Below, one piece after another: positions 50,283 to 59,500 of a stretch of DNA of 64,000 nucleotides (the first letter of the stretch is position 1; each line of letters opens with the position of its first letter). The position numbers were made by a program, and so were the translations under genes. The stretch comes from Zoogloea dura. Lineage in GTDB: Bacteria; Pseudomonadota; Gammaproteobacteria; Burkholderiales; Rhodocyclaceae. The notes beneath the pieces were generated by a model. It was given only the letters and a program-made list of their open reading frames with translations, was not told the origin of the DNA and did no database searches. The stretch is taken from positions 186,001-250,000 of the forward strand of contig NZ_JABBGA010000001.1 in the NCBI RefSeq assembly GCF_012927165.1, read 5' to 3'.

Positions 50283-52177
50283 TCGTCGAAATCTGGCATC
50301 CAGGGACTCCGGCCGTACCGGCGACCCCGGCGCGGTACGTCGAAACCAGCGGCCCTGGGTGGGCCTCCGGCGCCGTCAGCATCCCCATCACCGCGGCCGA
50401 CGGCGGTTACAAGTGGTCGATCCCGGCATCGGTCGTCGGCGTCTTCATCGGCTTGGCAAGCAAGTATCCGGGTTCCGGCTACTTCGGCATCGAGCACGCG
50501 CTCCTGTTCAGCCGTGGTGTCGTCGACATCTACGAGCGCGGGCAGAGGCTCGGCACGCTCGGCAGCTACGTGTCCGGCGACGAGTTCACGCTGTTCCGCC
50601 AGGCCGGCCGGGTGTGGTTCCTGAAGAACGGCGTCAAGGAGTACGACCGCCCGAGCCTGCTCACCGGCAGCTTCCGGCTGGCCGCCACCGAGTACCTGAC
50701 CGGAGACACGGTCGTCGACGCTGACACCTTCGGGGTCGGCGTGGCGCCGACGAGCGGTGACGGGTGGGCACGCCTGGCTCCCCTGCGTGCCATCGGCTTC
50801 GAGACGATCCCGGACTGCTACGGCGTGACCGAGCTCGAGCCGCTCACATCCGAAGGGCGCGAGGACGGGCACGCTTGGGGCAACAGCTCGTTAGGGAGTC
50901 TCCTGGCCTTGGGTGGTGACCGACCCTTCGGCATCGGCCGCGGAATCCTGGTGCCGCTCACCAGCTACGCCGAGAGCGGGTTGATCAAGCCGGCCTTCGG
51001 CACCGGCTTGGTCACGCTCCCGCCGGCCTTCACGGTCGGTCGGATGATCCCTGGCGGCGTGGGCGTCGGCGTGATGACCTCTAAGCTGATGGCACTCGGC
51101 TCCGACCGGCCCATCGCCCAGGGCGTCGCCGAGCTGCGGCCGATGTTCGCCTGGGGTGCTGAGGCCCTGGAGTTGCGCGGCTCCGTCATGTCCACCAGGA
51201 ACCGCTACAAGATCACCGCCTCCGGCCGGCGCAGCGACGTGAGTGGAGTGCAGGCCGTCGGGCCGGCGCTGACCATGCAGGCCTACGGTGGCGGCTCGGC
51301 CAAGCTCAAGGGGCCTCGCCTCAGCCTGTCCGCCAACGGCACCGTTCCGTCCGTCGCCAGGGTCGACAAGGCCCTGCCGGTGCTGACCATGGTTTCCACC
51401 GGCACTGTGTCGGAGGTGGCCGGCGTGGCCGTCGAGCTGCCGGGCGGATTCCAGATCCTGGCCTACACCGGCGGCATCGCCAAGCTCACCACCAAGGGCG
51501 CCTACTCGCTCAGTGGCGCGGTCACTGCTACGGAGCGCGCGGAGGCACTGCTCAACGGCCCGGGGTTCTTCGGCTTAACCGCCTCTGGTCATCGGGAAGG
51601 CGTGGCGCGCGCGGACCTCATCGGGCCAGCTCTGACGCCCGCGCCCTCCGGGCACGCCTGGCTGGTCGCTCCGCATCTGACCATGGTGGCCGCCGGCCAG
51701 GAAGAGATCGAGGTCTCCTATGAGAGCTACGTCATCAACCTGGCCACCGGCGCCGTGAGCAGGTACGTGGCGTGGCCCTTCGACCAGGTGCTCCGGTTCG
51801 GCAAGCGCCACTTCGGCGTGCGCCCTGATGGGATCTACGAACTGACCGGCGACACCGACGACGGCGCTCCCATCTCGGCGACCGTCAAGACCTTCCACAC
51901 GGACTTCGGGGCGACCAACTTCAAGCGCGTGCCCTACGTCTATCTGTACGGCCGGTTCGAAGGCGACATGGCCGTCGGCACCCAGGTCAATGAAGGCCCC
52001 GAGTACGAGTTCCCGGCCCCGGCCATCCGTGGCGATGGCGTGCAGGCCCTGCGCGCAAAGATCGCCCAGGGGCTCAAGGGCAACGCCTGGTCCTTCACGC
52101 TCTCGAATGCCGACGGCGCCAGCTTCGACATCGAGCGGGTGGAAGCCCTGATCACAACCACTTCGAAGGCCTACTGA
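50279..52177 (+). CDS. Tail protein with beta repeats
   Basis: A 632-residue protein. The N-terminus has HPGTPAVPATPARYVETSG and a jelly-roll-like region (SIPITAADGGYKWSIPASVV). The middle (~320-480) holds a series of short beta repeats of the form G-P-A/x-L-T-M-x-A-x-G. The C-terminal ~150 residues (VLRFGKRHFGVRPDGIYELT) resemble a conserved domain in phage tail proteins. Probably part of the tail or a receptor-facing appendage. Confidence 0.7.
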   Translation: MIVEIWHPGTPAVPATPARYVETSGPGWASGAVSIPITAADGGYKWSIPASVVGVFIGLASKYPGSGYFGIEHALLFSRGVVDIYERGQRLGTLGSYVSGDEFTLFRQAGRVWFLKNGVKEYDRPSLLTGSFRLAATEYLTGDTVVDADTFGVGVAPTSGDGWARLAPLRAIGFETIPDCYGVTELEPLTSEGREDGHAWGNSSLGSLLALGGDRPFGIGRGILVPLTSYAESGLIKPAFGTGLVTLPPAFTVGRMIPGGVGVGVMTSKLMALGSDRPIAQGVAELRPMFAWGAEALELRGSVMSTRNRYKITASGRRSDVSGVQAVGPALTMQAYGGGSAKLKGPRLSLSANGTVPSVARVDKALPVLTMVSTGTVSEVAGVAVELPGGFQILAYTGGIAKLTTKGAYSLSGAVTATERAEALLNGPGFFGLTASGHREGVARADLIGPALTPAPSGHAWLVAPHLTMVAAGQEEIEVSYESYVINLATGAVSRYVAWPFDQVLRFGKRHFGVRPDGIYELTGDTDDGAPISATVKTFHTDFGATNFKRVPYVYLYGRFEGDMAVGTQVNEGPEYEFPAPAIRGDGVQALRAKIAQGLKGNAWSFTLSNADGASFDIERVEALITTTSKAY

Positions 52178-52178
52178 C

Positions 52179-54077
52179 ATGGCAACCGACGTTCAAGGAA
52201 TCATCAGCAGCGCGCAGGAAACCGCCAAGGATCTGGCCGCCCAGGCGGCCGACCTGACCCTCCGGGCGCAGTACGCGTTCGACACCCGCTACGAGATCTT
52301 CCCGGGGGATCTGCAGCTCACCCTCCAGGATGCGGATTTCGAAGTGGGTGCGGTTCCCCGATATGAGGGCGTGCACTTCGAAGCACCGCCGGAGCCCGGC
52401 GAGGCGCCGGCCATGCTGCCCATTCCCGCCATGGAAACAGGGGATGCGCCGATCAACTCGGCGGAGAAGCCGCGGCTCAACGCCCCGCAGGTACCGGCGC
52501 AGCTTGCGCAGTTCTCCGGCCAGGCCCCGAGCCTTGGCGGGATCTCGGTGCCCAGTGCGCCGGCGGCGCTCTCGAATCTCGACATCACTCCGCCGGTACT
52601 CACCGACATCACGGTGCCTGGCGCACCGGTGGTGCAGCTACCCGAGTTCGATGCGATCCGGCCGGATACCGGCCTGCCTGAGCCCGGCGACCTCTCGGCC
52701 CAGTACCGGGCGGACTTCGCGGACCAGGGCAATCGGATGATGCGGGTCGTGGAAGGGGAGGTGGACGCCTACCTTGCCAAGATCAACCCGCAGTTCCACA
52801 CCCAGATGGCGGCCATCGAGGACCGGCTATCCAGGTACCTGGCCGGCGGTACCGGCTTCCGGCCGGAGGTGGAGGACGCGATCTGGGCCCGGGCGGCCGA
52901 CAAGACGAACGCGGAGTTCATGCGGCTGCGGGATACGGCCTACGAGGATGCGGCCCGGCGCGGCTTCACGCTCCCCACCGGTGCGCTGCAATCGACCTTG
53001 GTGCAGGCCCGCCAGGCTGCTGCGGATGCCAACGCTCGGGCCGCGATGGACATTGCGGTCAAGCAGGCCGAGCTGGAGCAGCAGAACCTCCAGTTCGCTG
53101 TCACCCAGTCCATGAGCCTGCGCCAGGTGGCGCTGCAGGCCACCCAGGCATGGGCCGGCAACCTGCTGCAGATCAACGGCCAGGCCCTGCAGTTCGCCCA
53201 GGGCGTGCTGCAGGCGGCGGTTCAGCTCCATCAGCTCCGCATCCAGATCGTGCAGGCCCGGGTCCAGATCTACCAGGCCGAGGCCGAGGTGTATCAGCAC
53301 CGGCTGAAGGCCGTGCTGGCCGTGTACGACGCCTACCAGGCGCACATCGAAGGGCTGAAGGCCCAGGTGAGCGTGGATGCGGCCCGGGTCCAAGCCTTCA
53401 CCTCCCAGGTGAATGCCTACGGCGCCTTGGCCAACGCCTACAAGGCGGTGATCGATGGCGTCGCCACTCGGGCACAGGTCGAGAAACTGAAGGTTGAGGC
53501 CTTTGGCGCCGAGGTGAATGCCTACCAGGCCCGCGTCCAGGCCAAGACGGCGGAGTGGCAGGGCTACCGGGCCCAGATCGAGGGCGAGACCATGAAGCTG
53601 GAGGCCTACCGGACTGAGATTCAGGCGTATGGCCAGGAAGTGCAGGCCTACGAGGCGAAGATCCGCGCCAAGAGCACGGAGATCCAGGCCGCCAGCACCG
53701 CCAACGAGAGTGCCGCCCGAACGTTTCAGGCCTCCGTCTCCGCCTATGAGGCTCTGGTGCGCGGGCGCAGCGCAGCCGTGCAGGCCGAGATCCAGAGCTA
53801 CGAGAGCACGATCAAAGGCTGGACGGCCGGCATTCAGGCGCTCGAGGCGCAGGCCCGCGTCCGGGTGGCAAACAACTCGGCAACGGCGCAGACCGCGATC
53901 TCGGCCTACCAGCAGCAGGCCCATGTGGTCATCGCGAACGCGGAGATGAACACCAAGAGAATGGCGGAGCTTTCCAATGTGGCCACCGCTGGCGCCAGGG
54001 TGTTCGGGCAGATGACCAGCAGCGCCCTCAGCGGGATGAACGCGCTGGCTGGGGCCATTGAGACCCGGTCGCTGTGA
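52179..54077 (+). CDS. Long coiled-coil virion protein
   Basis: A 632-residue protein. Residues 1-170 are Pro-rich and extended; residues ~180-600 form a near-continuous helix with heptad-like repeats of Tyr/Ala/Gln, such as EVNAYQARVQAKTAEWQGYR and EIQAYGQEVQAYEAKIRAKS. It begins 1 bp after the previous stop. It may be an internal ejection protein or a tail fibre stem; in a podovirus it could play the DNA-ejection part of a tape measure. Confidence 0.68.
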   Translation: MATDVQGIISSAQETAKDLAAQAADLTLRAQYAFDTRYEIFPGDLQLTLQDADFEVGAVPRYEGVHFEAPPEPGEAPAMLPIPAMETGDAPINSAEKPRLNAPQVPAQLAQFSGQAPSLGGISVPSAPAALSNLDITPPVLTDITVPGAPVVQLPEFDAIRPDTGLPEPGDLSAQYRADFADQGNRMMRVVEGEVDAYLAKINPQFHTQMAAIEDRLSRYLAGGTGFRPEVEDAIWARAADKTNAEFMRLRDTAYEDAARRGFTLPTGALQSTLVQARQAAADANARAAMDIAVKQAELEQQNLQFAVTQSMSLRQVALQATQAWAGNLLQINGQALQFAQGVLQAAVQLHQLRIQIVQARVQIYQAEAEVYQHRLKAVLAVYDAYQAHIEGLKAQVSVDAARVQAFTSQVNAYGALANAYKAVIDGVATRAQVEKLKVEAFGAEVNAYQARVQAKTAEWQGYRAQIEGETMKLEAYRTEIQAYGQEVQAYEAKIRAKSTEIQAASTANESAARTFQASVSAYEALVRGRSAAVQAEIQSYESTIKGWTAGIQALEAQARVRVANNSATAQTAISAYQQQAHVVIANAEMNTKRMAELSNVATAGARVFGQMTSSALSGMNALAGAIETRSL

Positions 54078-54152
54078 TGTCGGCCACCCCTGGGGTTTGT
54101 TGCCCCGGCGCCCGGCGCGAAGAATCGACGCGCTATTGAACGGAGACACCCC

Positions 54153-55853
54153 ATGTACGGATTCCAGAAGCGTTCCAGCCGGCCCCAACCCCAGAAGCTC
54201 GCCAACGGTGGCGAGGCTCTGGGCTTCATTCCTGAGCACGAGCGGCAGAAGTCCGGCCCTGTCCGGGGCCCCGGTACCGGCACATCCGACTCGGTGAAGA
54301 CGTCCGTTCCGGATGGCACCTACATCATGCCGGCGGACAGCACCGAGGAGATCGGTAAGCAGAACCTGGCGGCGATGGGGTTCCGGCCCGGCATGAACCC
54401 GGCGGCGCAGCCGAAGACGCCCGGCCCTGGCCTGGGCTTCGGCCCCACGTCCCAGGTGCCCGTCAACCTGAGCAATGGCGAGTTCCGCCTCTCCCCCGAG
54501 CAGGTGCACGCCATCGGCGTGCAGGTGCTCGAAGGGCTCAGGAAGGCAACCCACGAAGGTGGCGAGGCCGAAGAAGGGGAGGGCGAGGAGGGAGGCGGGG
54601 CCGCCACCGACGAGATGTACTTTGCCAATGGCGGCCTGGTGGAAGATCCGAACAAGCGCCCCTCTGCCACCAGCTACCTGAACCGCGGCGACCCGGTGAA
54701 GGACGCAGTGGGCGCCGTCGGCGGCTTCTTCTCTCGATCCGCCGAGCAGGCGCGGCAGCCGAACACCTGGGACGATTCGGGCACGCGGCCGCAGTTCCCG
54801 GAGACTCCCGTGGCCCAGCCCGCCAAGCCGTCGCCCGCTGCCGCGCCAGCCTCACCCGCGGCGCCAGCGCCTGCTGCACCTGCGGTGCAGACTCAGGCGA
54901 CCCTGGCCGGAAAGCCGCCCGCCGCACAGCCGGCCACTCCGGCCGCTACTACGTCGCCCGGCCCAGCCTCGAGCCCGGCCGAGACCGTGCCGCCGGCGAA
55001 CAACATCACGCGCGAGGGCAACAGCTACTCCGGCCAGAACGTCGGCCTGGGCTTCACCATCAATGGCAAGCCGCCGGGCGGTGGTGCCATGGCGGACGCT
55101 GCGCCTGGTCTCGGCTTCCAGCCTGCCTCCCTGCGGAACGATGCCTCCTCGCCGGCGGCTCCGGCGGCCCCGGGCCTGGGTTTCCGTCCGGGCGGCAATG
55201 ACGTGATGGGCATCCTGCAGCGGGAGAATCAGATCCGCGCCGGCATGGGCGAACTGCAGGACCAGATCAACTTCAACGGCGGCAACGGCATCGGATTCCG
55301 GAAGACCACGAACGACGAGCTCGTCCGGGACATGCTCGTCAATGGGAATTCTCGCGACCGTTCAACCGCGCTCGGCTTCATGGCCGGCGGCCGGGATGCC
55401 GCGCAGCGCGGCACCCAGAGCGCTCAGGAGCTGGCCCTGCGGCAGCAGGAGATGCAGGGGCGCCAGGATCTGGCGAACGCCGACCTGGGGCTGCGGAAGG
55501 AGGCTCAGGGCTTCCAGACCCGCGCCCAGGCACGACAGGAGGCGCTCCAGGCCCGCTACGAAGCGGCGAAGACGCCGGAGGAGCGCAGCGCGATCGCGCA
55601 GCAGATCCGGGACCTGGGCGGGAAGGAGTTCCCGAACCGCTTCACGGTGGTGCCAGGCGGGCAGGAGATTGATCCGACCACGAATCAGCTGGTGACTCGG
55701 CCGGCCCGGGTGATCAACAACCAGACGGGGGCGTTTGTGGATCAGCCGAAGACTGCTGCGGCCGTTCCTGCAGGGATGAAGCTGGTAGGGAAGACTCCGA
55801 ACGGGCAGGACGTGTTCGAGGACTCGAGCGGCAAGCGATTCACCTCTGGGTAG
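54153..55853 (+). CDS. Ala/Pro/Gly-rich virion-associated protein
   Basis: A 566-residue protein mostly of low complexity. PGLGF-type motifs recur (GPGLGFGP, NVGLGFTI, APGLGFQP, APGLGFRP), a long Ala/Pro linker spans ~215-285, and a coiled coil (SAQELALRQQEMQGRQDLAN) precedes a compact C-terminus (PAGMKLVGKTPNGQDVFEDS). Likely an ejected or internal virion protein. A ~75-bp gap precedes it. Confidence 0.65.
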   Translation: MYGFQKRSSRPQPQKLANGGEALGFIPEHERQKSGPVRGPGTGTSDSVKTSVPDGTYIMPADSTEEIGKQNLAAMGFRPGMNPAAQPKTPGPGLGFGPTSQVPVNLSNGEFRLSPEQVHAIGVQVLEGLRKATHEGGEAEEGEGEEGGGAATDEMYFANGGLVEDPNKRPSATSYLNRGDPVKDAVGAVGGFFSRSAEQARQPNTWDDSGTRPQFPETPVAQPAKPSPAAAPASPAAPAPAAPAVQTQATLAGKPPAAQPATPAATTSPGPASSPAETVPPANNITREGNSYSGQNVGLGFTINGKPPGGGAMADAAPGLGFQPASLRNDASSPAAPAAPGLGFRPGGNDVMGILQRENQIRAGMGELQDQINFNGGNGIGFRKTTNDELVRDMLVNGNSRDRSTALGFMAGGRDAAQRGTQSAQELALRQQEMQGRQDLANADLGLRKEAQGFQTRAQARQEALQARYEAAKTPEERSAIAQQIRDLGGKEFPNRFTVVPGGQEIDPTTNQLVTRPARVINNQTGAFVDQPKTAAAVPAGMKLVGKTPNGQDVFEDSSGKRFTSG

Positions 55854-55897
55854 GCTCCAGAGAAATGACCGGGCCGTCGTAGGGCTTTAGCCCTGAG

Positions 55898-55916
55898 AAA
55901 AACCGCCCGGAGGCGG
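55898..55916 (-). terminator. Intrinsic terminator of the reversed small gene
   Basis: On the minus strand CCGCC-TCCG-GGCGG is followed by TTTTT, an intrinsic terminator about 120 bp beyond the stop of the minus-strand gene. It lies in the 183-bp gap after the plus-strand virion gene. Confidence 0.8.
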
Positions 55917-56036
55917 CTTGCTAAAAAATAATGATCGTACCGCATGCCTCGGGCTGGACAAGGGGAGTAGGCCGCTCCCCTCGAGCGATAAACTACCTAG
56001 GCATAAAAGACAGCCTGAAGACAGCCCCCAACAATC

Positions 56037-56294
56037 TCATAGGCTGTTCTGATCGATTTCTCCCCCGGTGACGTTCGTCTGTTTATCATTTTCAACGCCC
56101 ACTGGGTATTCCCAGAATTCATGCGTAATTGAAATCGAGTTGCCGCAGCTGCACTCAAACTCGAGCTGTCCTTGATACATTATTTCATTTCCCATCTGTC
56201 GAACATTCGAATCAACTTGGTCAAATGGAAAATCCGACGCACCAAATTTATGTAGCGTTCCGCACGAATTGCATTTAACAATAATAGATGACAT
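56037..56294 (-). CDS. AT-rich zinc-ribbon-like moron gene
   Basis: An 85-residue protein on the strand opposite to all virion genes. VKCNSCGTLHKFG and, later, ECSCGNSISI give Cys pairs that may bind zinc. Codon use is AT-rich compared with the neighbours. ATG 56294 is preceded by AAAGG at good spacing. Its own terminator and opposite orientation are typical of a moron expressed from the prophage. No family is recognised; a longer minus frame upstream is a shadow of the giant gene. Confidence 0.7.
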   Translation of the reverse strand: MSSIIVKCNSCGTLHKFGASDFPFDQVDSNVRQMGNEIMYQGQLEFECSCGNSISITHEFWEYPVGVENDKQTNVTGGEIDQNSL

Positions 56295-56508
56295 TAGACT
56301 ATACCTTTCAAGGGTTGAAATGGCAGGCTTCAGGCATCGGGAAGTTCGCCTGAAGGAATCGGCGTTCCTCGTATTGGCCGAATTTGAATAGTCCTCTCTT
56401 TGTGTACGCTGCGCAGTGAATGAGGTCACTTTACTGATCGTACGAACATCCGTTATGTGATCCTCCCTCTGGGGTTTGCCGCCGCCTGCCCCCCTACCAA
56501 GAATCCCT
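56295..56508 (-). promoter_or_regulatory. Upstream region of the moron gene with inverted repeat
   Basis: CTTCAGGC (56328-56335) and GCCTGAAG (56348-56355) form an 8-bp inverted repeat in the expected leader of the minus-strand gene. The stretch is AT-rich and non-coding as far as I can tell. No well-spaced promoter hexamers were found, so the promoter is not located. Confidence 0.4.
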
Positions 56509-56530
56509 ACCGCCTTCGGGCGGTTTTCTT
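56509..56530 (+). terminator. Intrinsic terminator just before the giant gene
   Basis: CCGCC-TTCG-GGCGG (56510-56523) with a UUCG loop is followed by TTTTCTTCTT. It ends about 14 bp before the giant gene's ATG, and the GGAGGG ribosome-binding site lies between. Upstream transcripts would stop here unless an antiterminator acts. Confidence 0.82.
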
Positions 56531-56543
56531 CTTGGAGGGTGGC

Positions 56544-59500
56544 ATGGCGCTTAAGGAGTACACCGGCGAGATCGTGCCGGTTCAAAGTTCTTCCCCGGAA
56601 CTGAAGCCGTACGACGGGGAAATGGTTCCTATCGGCCAGGACAAGGCGAAGCCCAGCCCCCTCCGCCGCCTGGCCGACGTCCCCGTCGCCCTCGCCAAGG
56701 GCGTGGTCGGCGCCGGTGAAGCCGCCGTAGGCCTCGCCGACCTCGCCACCGGCGGCCGGGCCGGCAAGCTCCTCAACGAAACCACCGGCTTCGACCCGGG
56801 GGCCACCAAGGCCTTCCTGGACGAGCAGTACTCGCCCCAGCAGAAGGCGGCCAAGGCTGAGGTCGACCAAGCCACCGGTTTCATGGGCAAGGCCAAGGCC
56901 ATGCTCGAGAACCCCAGCACCATTGGCGAGGCAGTGGTGGAGTCCGCGCCGCTGATGCTGGGCGGGGGCGCGGTCGCTCAAGGGCTGGGTAAGGCCACCA
57001 AGCTGGGCGCCGTCGCCCGTTCAGCCATTGGGGAAGGCGTTATCGGCGCCGGCAGCGCGGCGGAGGGCATCCGCCAGGAGACGCCCGACGGCACCCTGGA
57101 CGCCAAGCAGACGGCGGCGGCCATCGGCACCGGCGTCGGCACTGCGGCGATCACCGCCCTGAGCGGCGGGGCTGCGCGAAAGCTCGGCATCTCCGACCTG
57201 GACACCCAGCTGGCGACGCGTGGCGGCGTGGCCGAAGGGCTGGCGAACACCTCGGCCAAGGGCAGGGGCCGGCGCCTCGCCGAGGGCGCGATCACGGAAG
57301 GGGTGCTGGAGGAGATGCCGCAGTCCGGCCTTGAGCAGGGCCTGCAGAACGTGGCCCTGGACAAGCCGATCGGCGAAGGCGTGCCCGAGGCGATGGCTGC
57401 CGGCATGCTGACGGGCGCAGCCATGGGCGGCCCGCTGGCGGCCGCGCCTGCAACGGCGAAGGGTACGCCGCCGGCTGATCCTGCTGCTGCCCAAGAGGCG
57501 CCCACGCTGGCCCTGCCGGCGCCGCCACTCAGCACTGGAACCCCCGGCGCCCAGGTATCGCAAGCGGAAGCCGAACAGGCCGACCAGGTCGCCCGGGCTG
57601 AAGCCAATGCGGCGGAGATCTACCGGCAGCGCGATGCGTTCGATGCCGCTCGCCAAGCCAATCGGGCCGCCGCGCCGCTTCCTTTCACCACGCAGCCCGC
57701 GGAAGAGCTGGCCGCCCAGCGGAAGGCGGCCATGGGCATCGACCCGACCGCCGGGCCGCTCTCGGCTGGCGCCGCCATTGCGGTGGAGAGCCTGGTGGCC
57801 GAGGAAATGCGGCTTGGCACAGCCAGCGTGATGGCCGACGGCGCCGAGCGCGCACGGCAAGCGCAGGCGGAGCGCGCCGCGTGGGAAGCGGCCAATCCCG
57901 GCATTCCGTATGAGCCCGTGCAGCCGGCGAGCCAGGAGAGCAGGCCGGCCCCCGCGGCCAGGAAGGAACCCACCGGCTCCTTCGGCGCGATGAATGACTT
58001 CGCCGACCTGCTCGGCCAGGAGCGCCAGGACGTCGCCCAGCGCCGAGCCGGCATCGCCGAGCGGCAGGGGCAGCGCCGGGAGTTCGACTTGGCCGAGGCG
58101 GACCGGCGCACGGCTGAATCCATGCAGCGTGAGGCGCAGGCCCGGCGGCGGGCGGTGCTCGATGCGGTGCTGGCCGACCCGGAGACGACGAACCCGGCCG
58201 GGCGCTTCGCGGCGACGCTGCGCCGGGAAGGCTACCGCGACAGCACCCCGACCGCCGACGAGCTGCAGACCATCCAGCGCTTCGAGGACGTGCGCGCGGC
58301 CCAGCCGGCGCCCCTGGAGGTTGAGCCCTCGGCACCGAACGAGCTGGATCCGGCGGCGATGGGGATTCGGGAGCGCCGGGCGCCTGCCGAGAAGGCGCCG
58401 GTGGCCCCGCCGAAGAACTTGCGGGAGGGCCTCGAGCGAGCGCGGGCGGCGCGGGCTGCCGCAGCAGCACCGGCGGCCCAGGTGGCACCGCCTGCCGCCG
58501 CACCTAGCTTGAACCCGGGCGAAGCCTGGGCCCACATGGATGCCGGACAGCGGGCGGCACTGGCCGGGCGCCTGCAGGGCGTGCCGCCGATCGTCAGCAA
58601 GAACGTCCATCGGGCGGACTGGGCGAAGATCAACCCGGCGTTGCAGGGCAAGCTGGCGGAGGCGATGGCGCCCCGGGCAGCGGCCCCGATTGAGGGCGCC
58701 GACCTGGGCGATGGCTGGGCCGCCTTCCGGCCCGAGTCCGGTACCGTCGGCGTACCGCGGGCGGAGATGCCCCAGATCAAAGCCGAGCACCGCGGGGCGA
58801 TGGTGAATTTCATGAACGCCCGGGGCGTGCAGCACCAGGAGGAGACGGTACCGGCCGCCAGCCTGAAGCCCACCCAGGCGGAGTTTTCCCGCGAGAAGGT
58901 GGCGCGGGCCAAGGCCTTCGACGGCGGAAGCCGCTCCATCCTGGTGTCGGCGGACAACCATGTGCTCGATGGGCACCACCAGTGGATGGCCGCCCGGGAC
59001 AAGGGCGAGGACGTGAAGGTGATCCGCCTCGATGCACCGATCAGGGATCTGGTCGGGTTGGCGCACGATTTCCCCAGTTCCACGACCGCCGGCGGCGCGG
59101 CGACAGCAGAAGGAGGACAGGATGGCCAAAGCCCTGAACAGCAAGCCGATGCCGGGATGGCTTCGCAAAGCCGTGCGCAAGGGAGTGCTGACGTGGGCCG
59201 AGGCGCAGGCGATCTGGTTCAACGACCTGATGGCACCGCCGGAACTGGAGAGGGTGCCGCTGCCGCCCGCGCTGCGCGAGGCGGGGCGCCGGCTGAACCT
59301 GCTGGAGTGGCAGGAGGAGGGCGGGATGCAGTAGCCCGCGCGGCCGCATCGGTCGATGACCTGGCGGCCATGGCCCAGGATGCCGGCTGGGCCGAAATCG
59401 GTGGGCGCTTGATCCGAGATCAATCGGGCGTGGCTTCCCGCACGAAGTGGCTCCCCCGGGCGGAGTGGTTTCGCGCGGGGATGGAGGCCGATCCGAACAA

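Noticed and set aside
53150-54297. Possible tape-measure protein
   Set aside because: The coiled-coil gene lacks the transmembrane segments and size of a long-tailed phage tape measure, and no sheath or tube genes are present.
56295-56981. N-terminal extension of the reversed small gene into the giant gene
   Set aside because: The frame is open, but this part is antisense to the giant gene; a good ribosome-binding site precedes the internal ATG at 56294.
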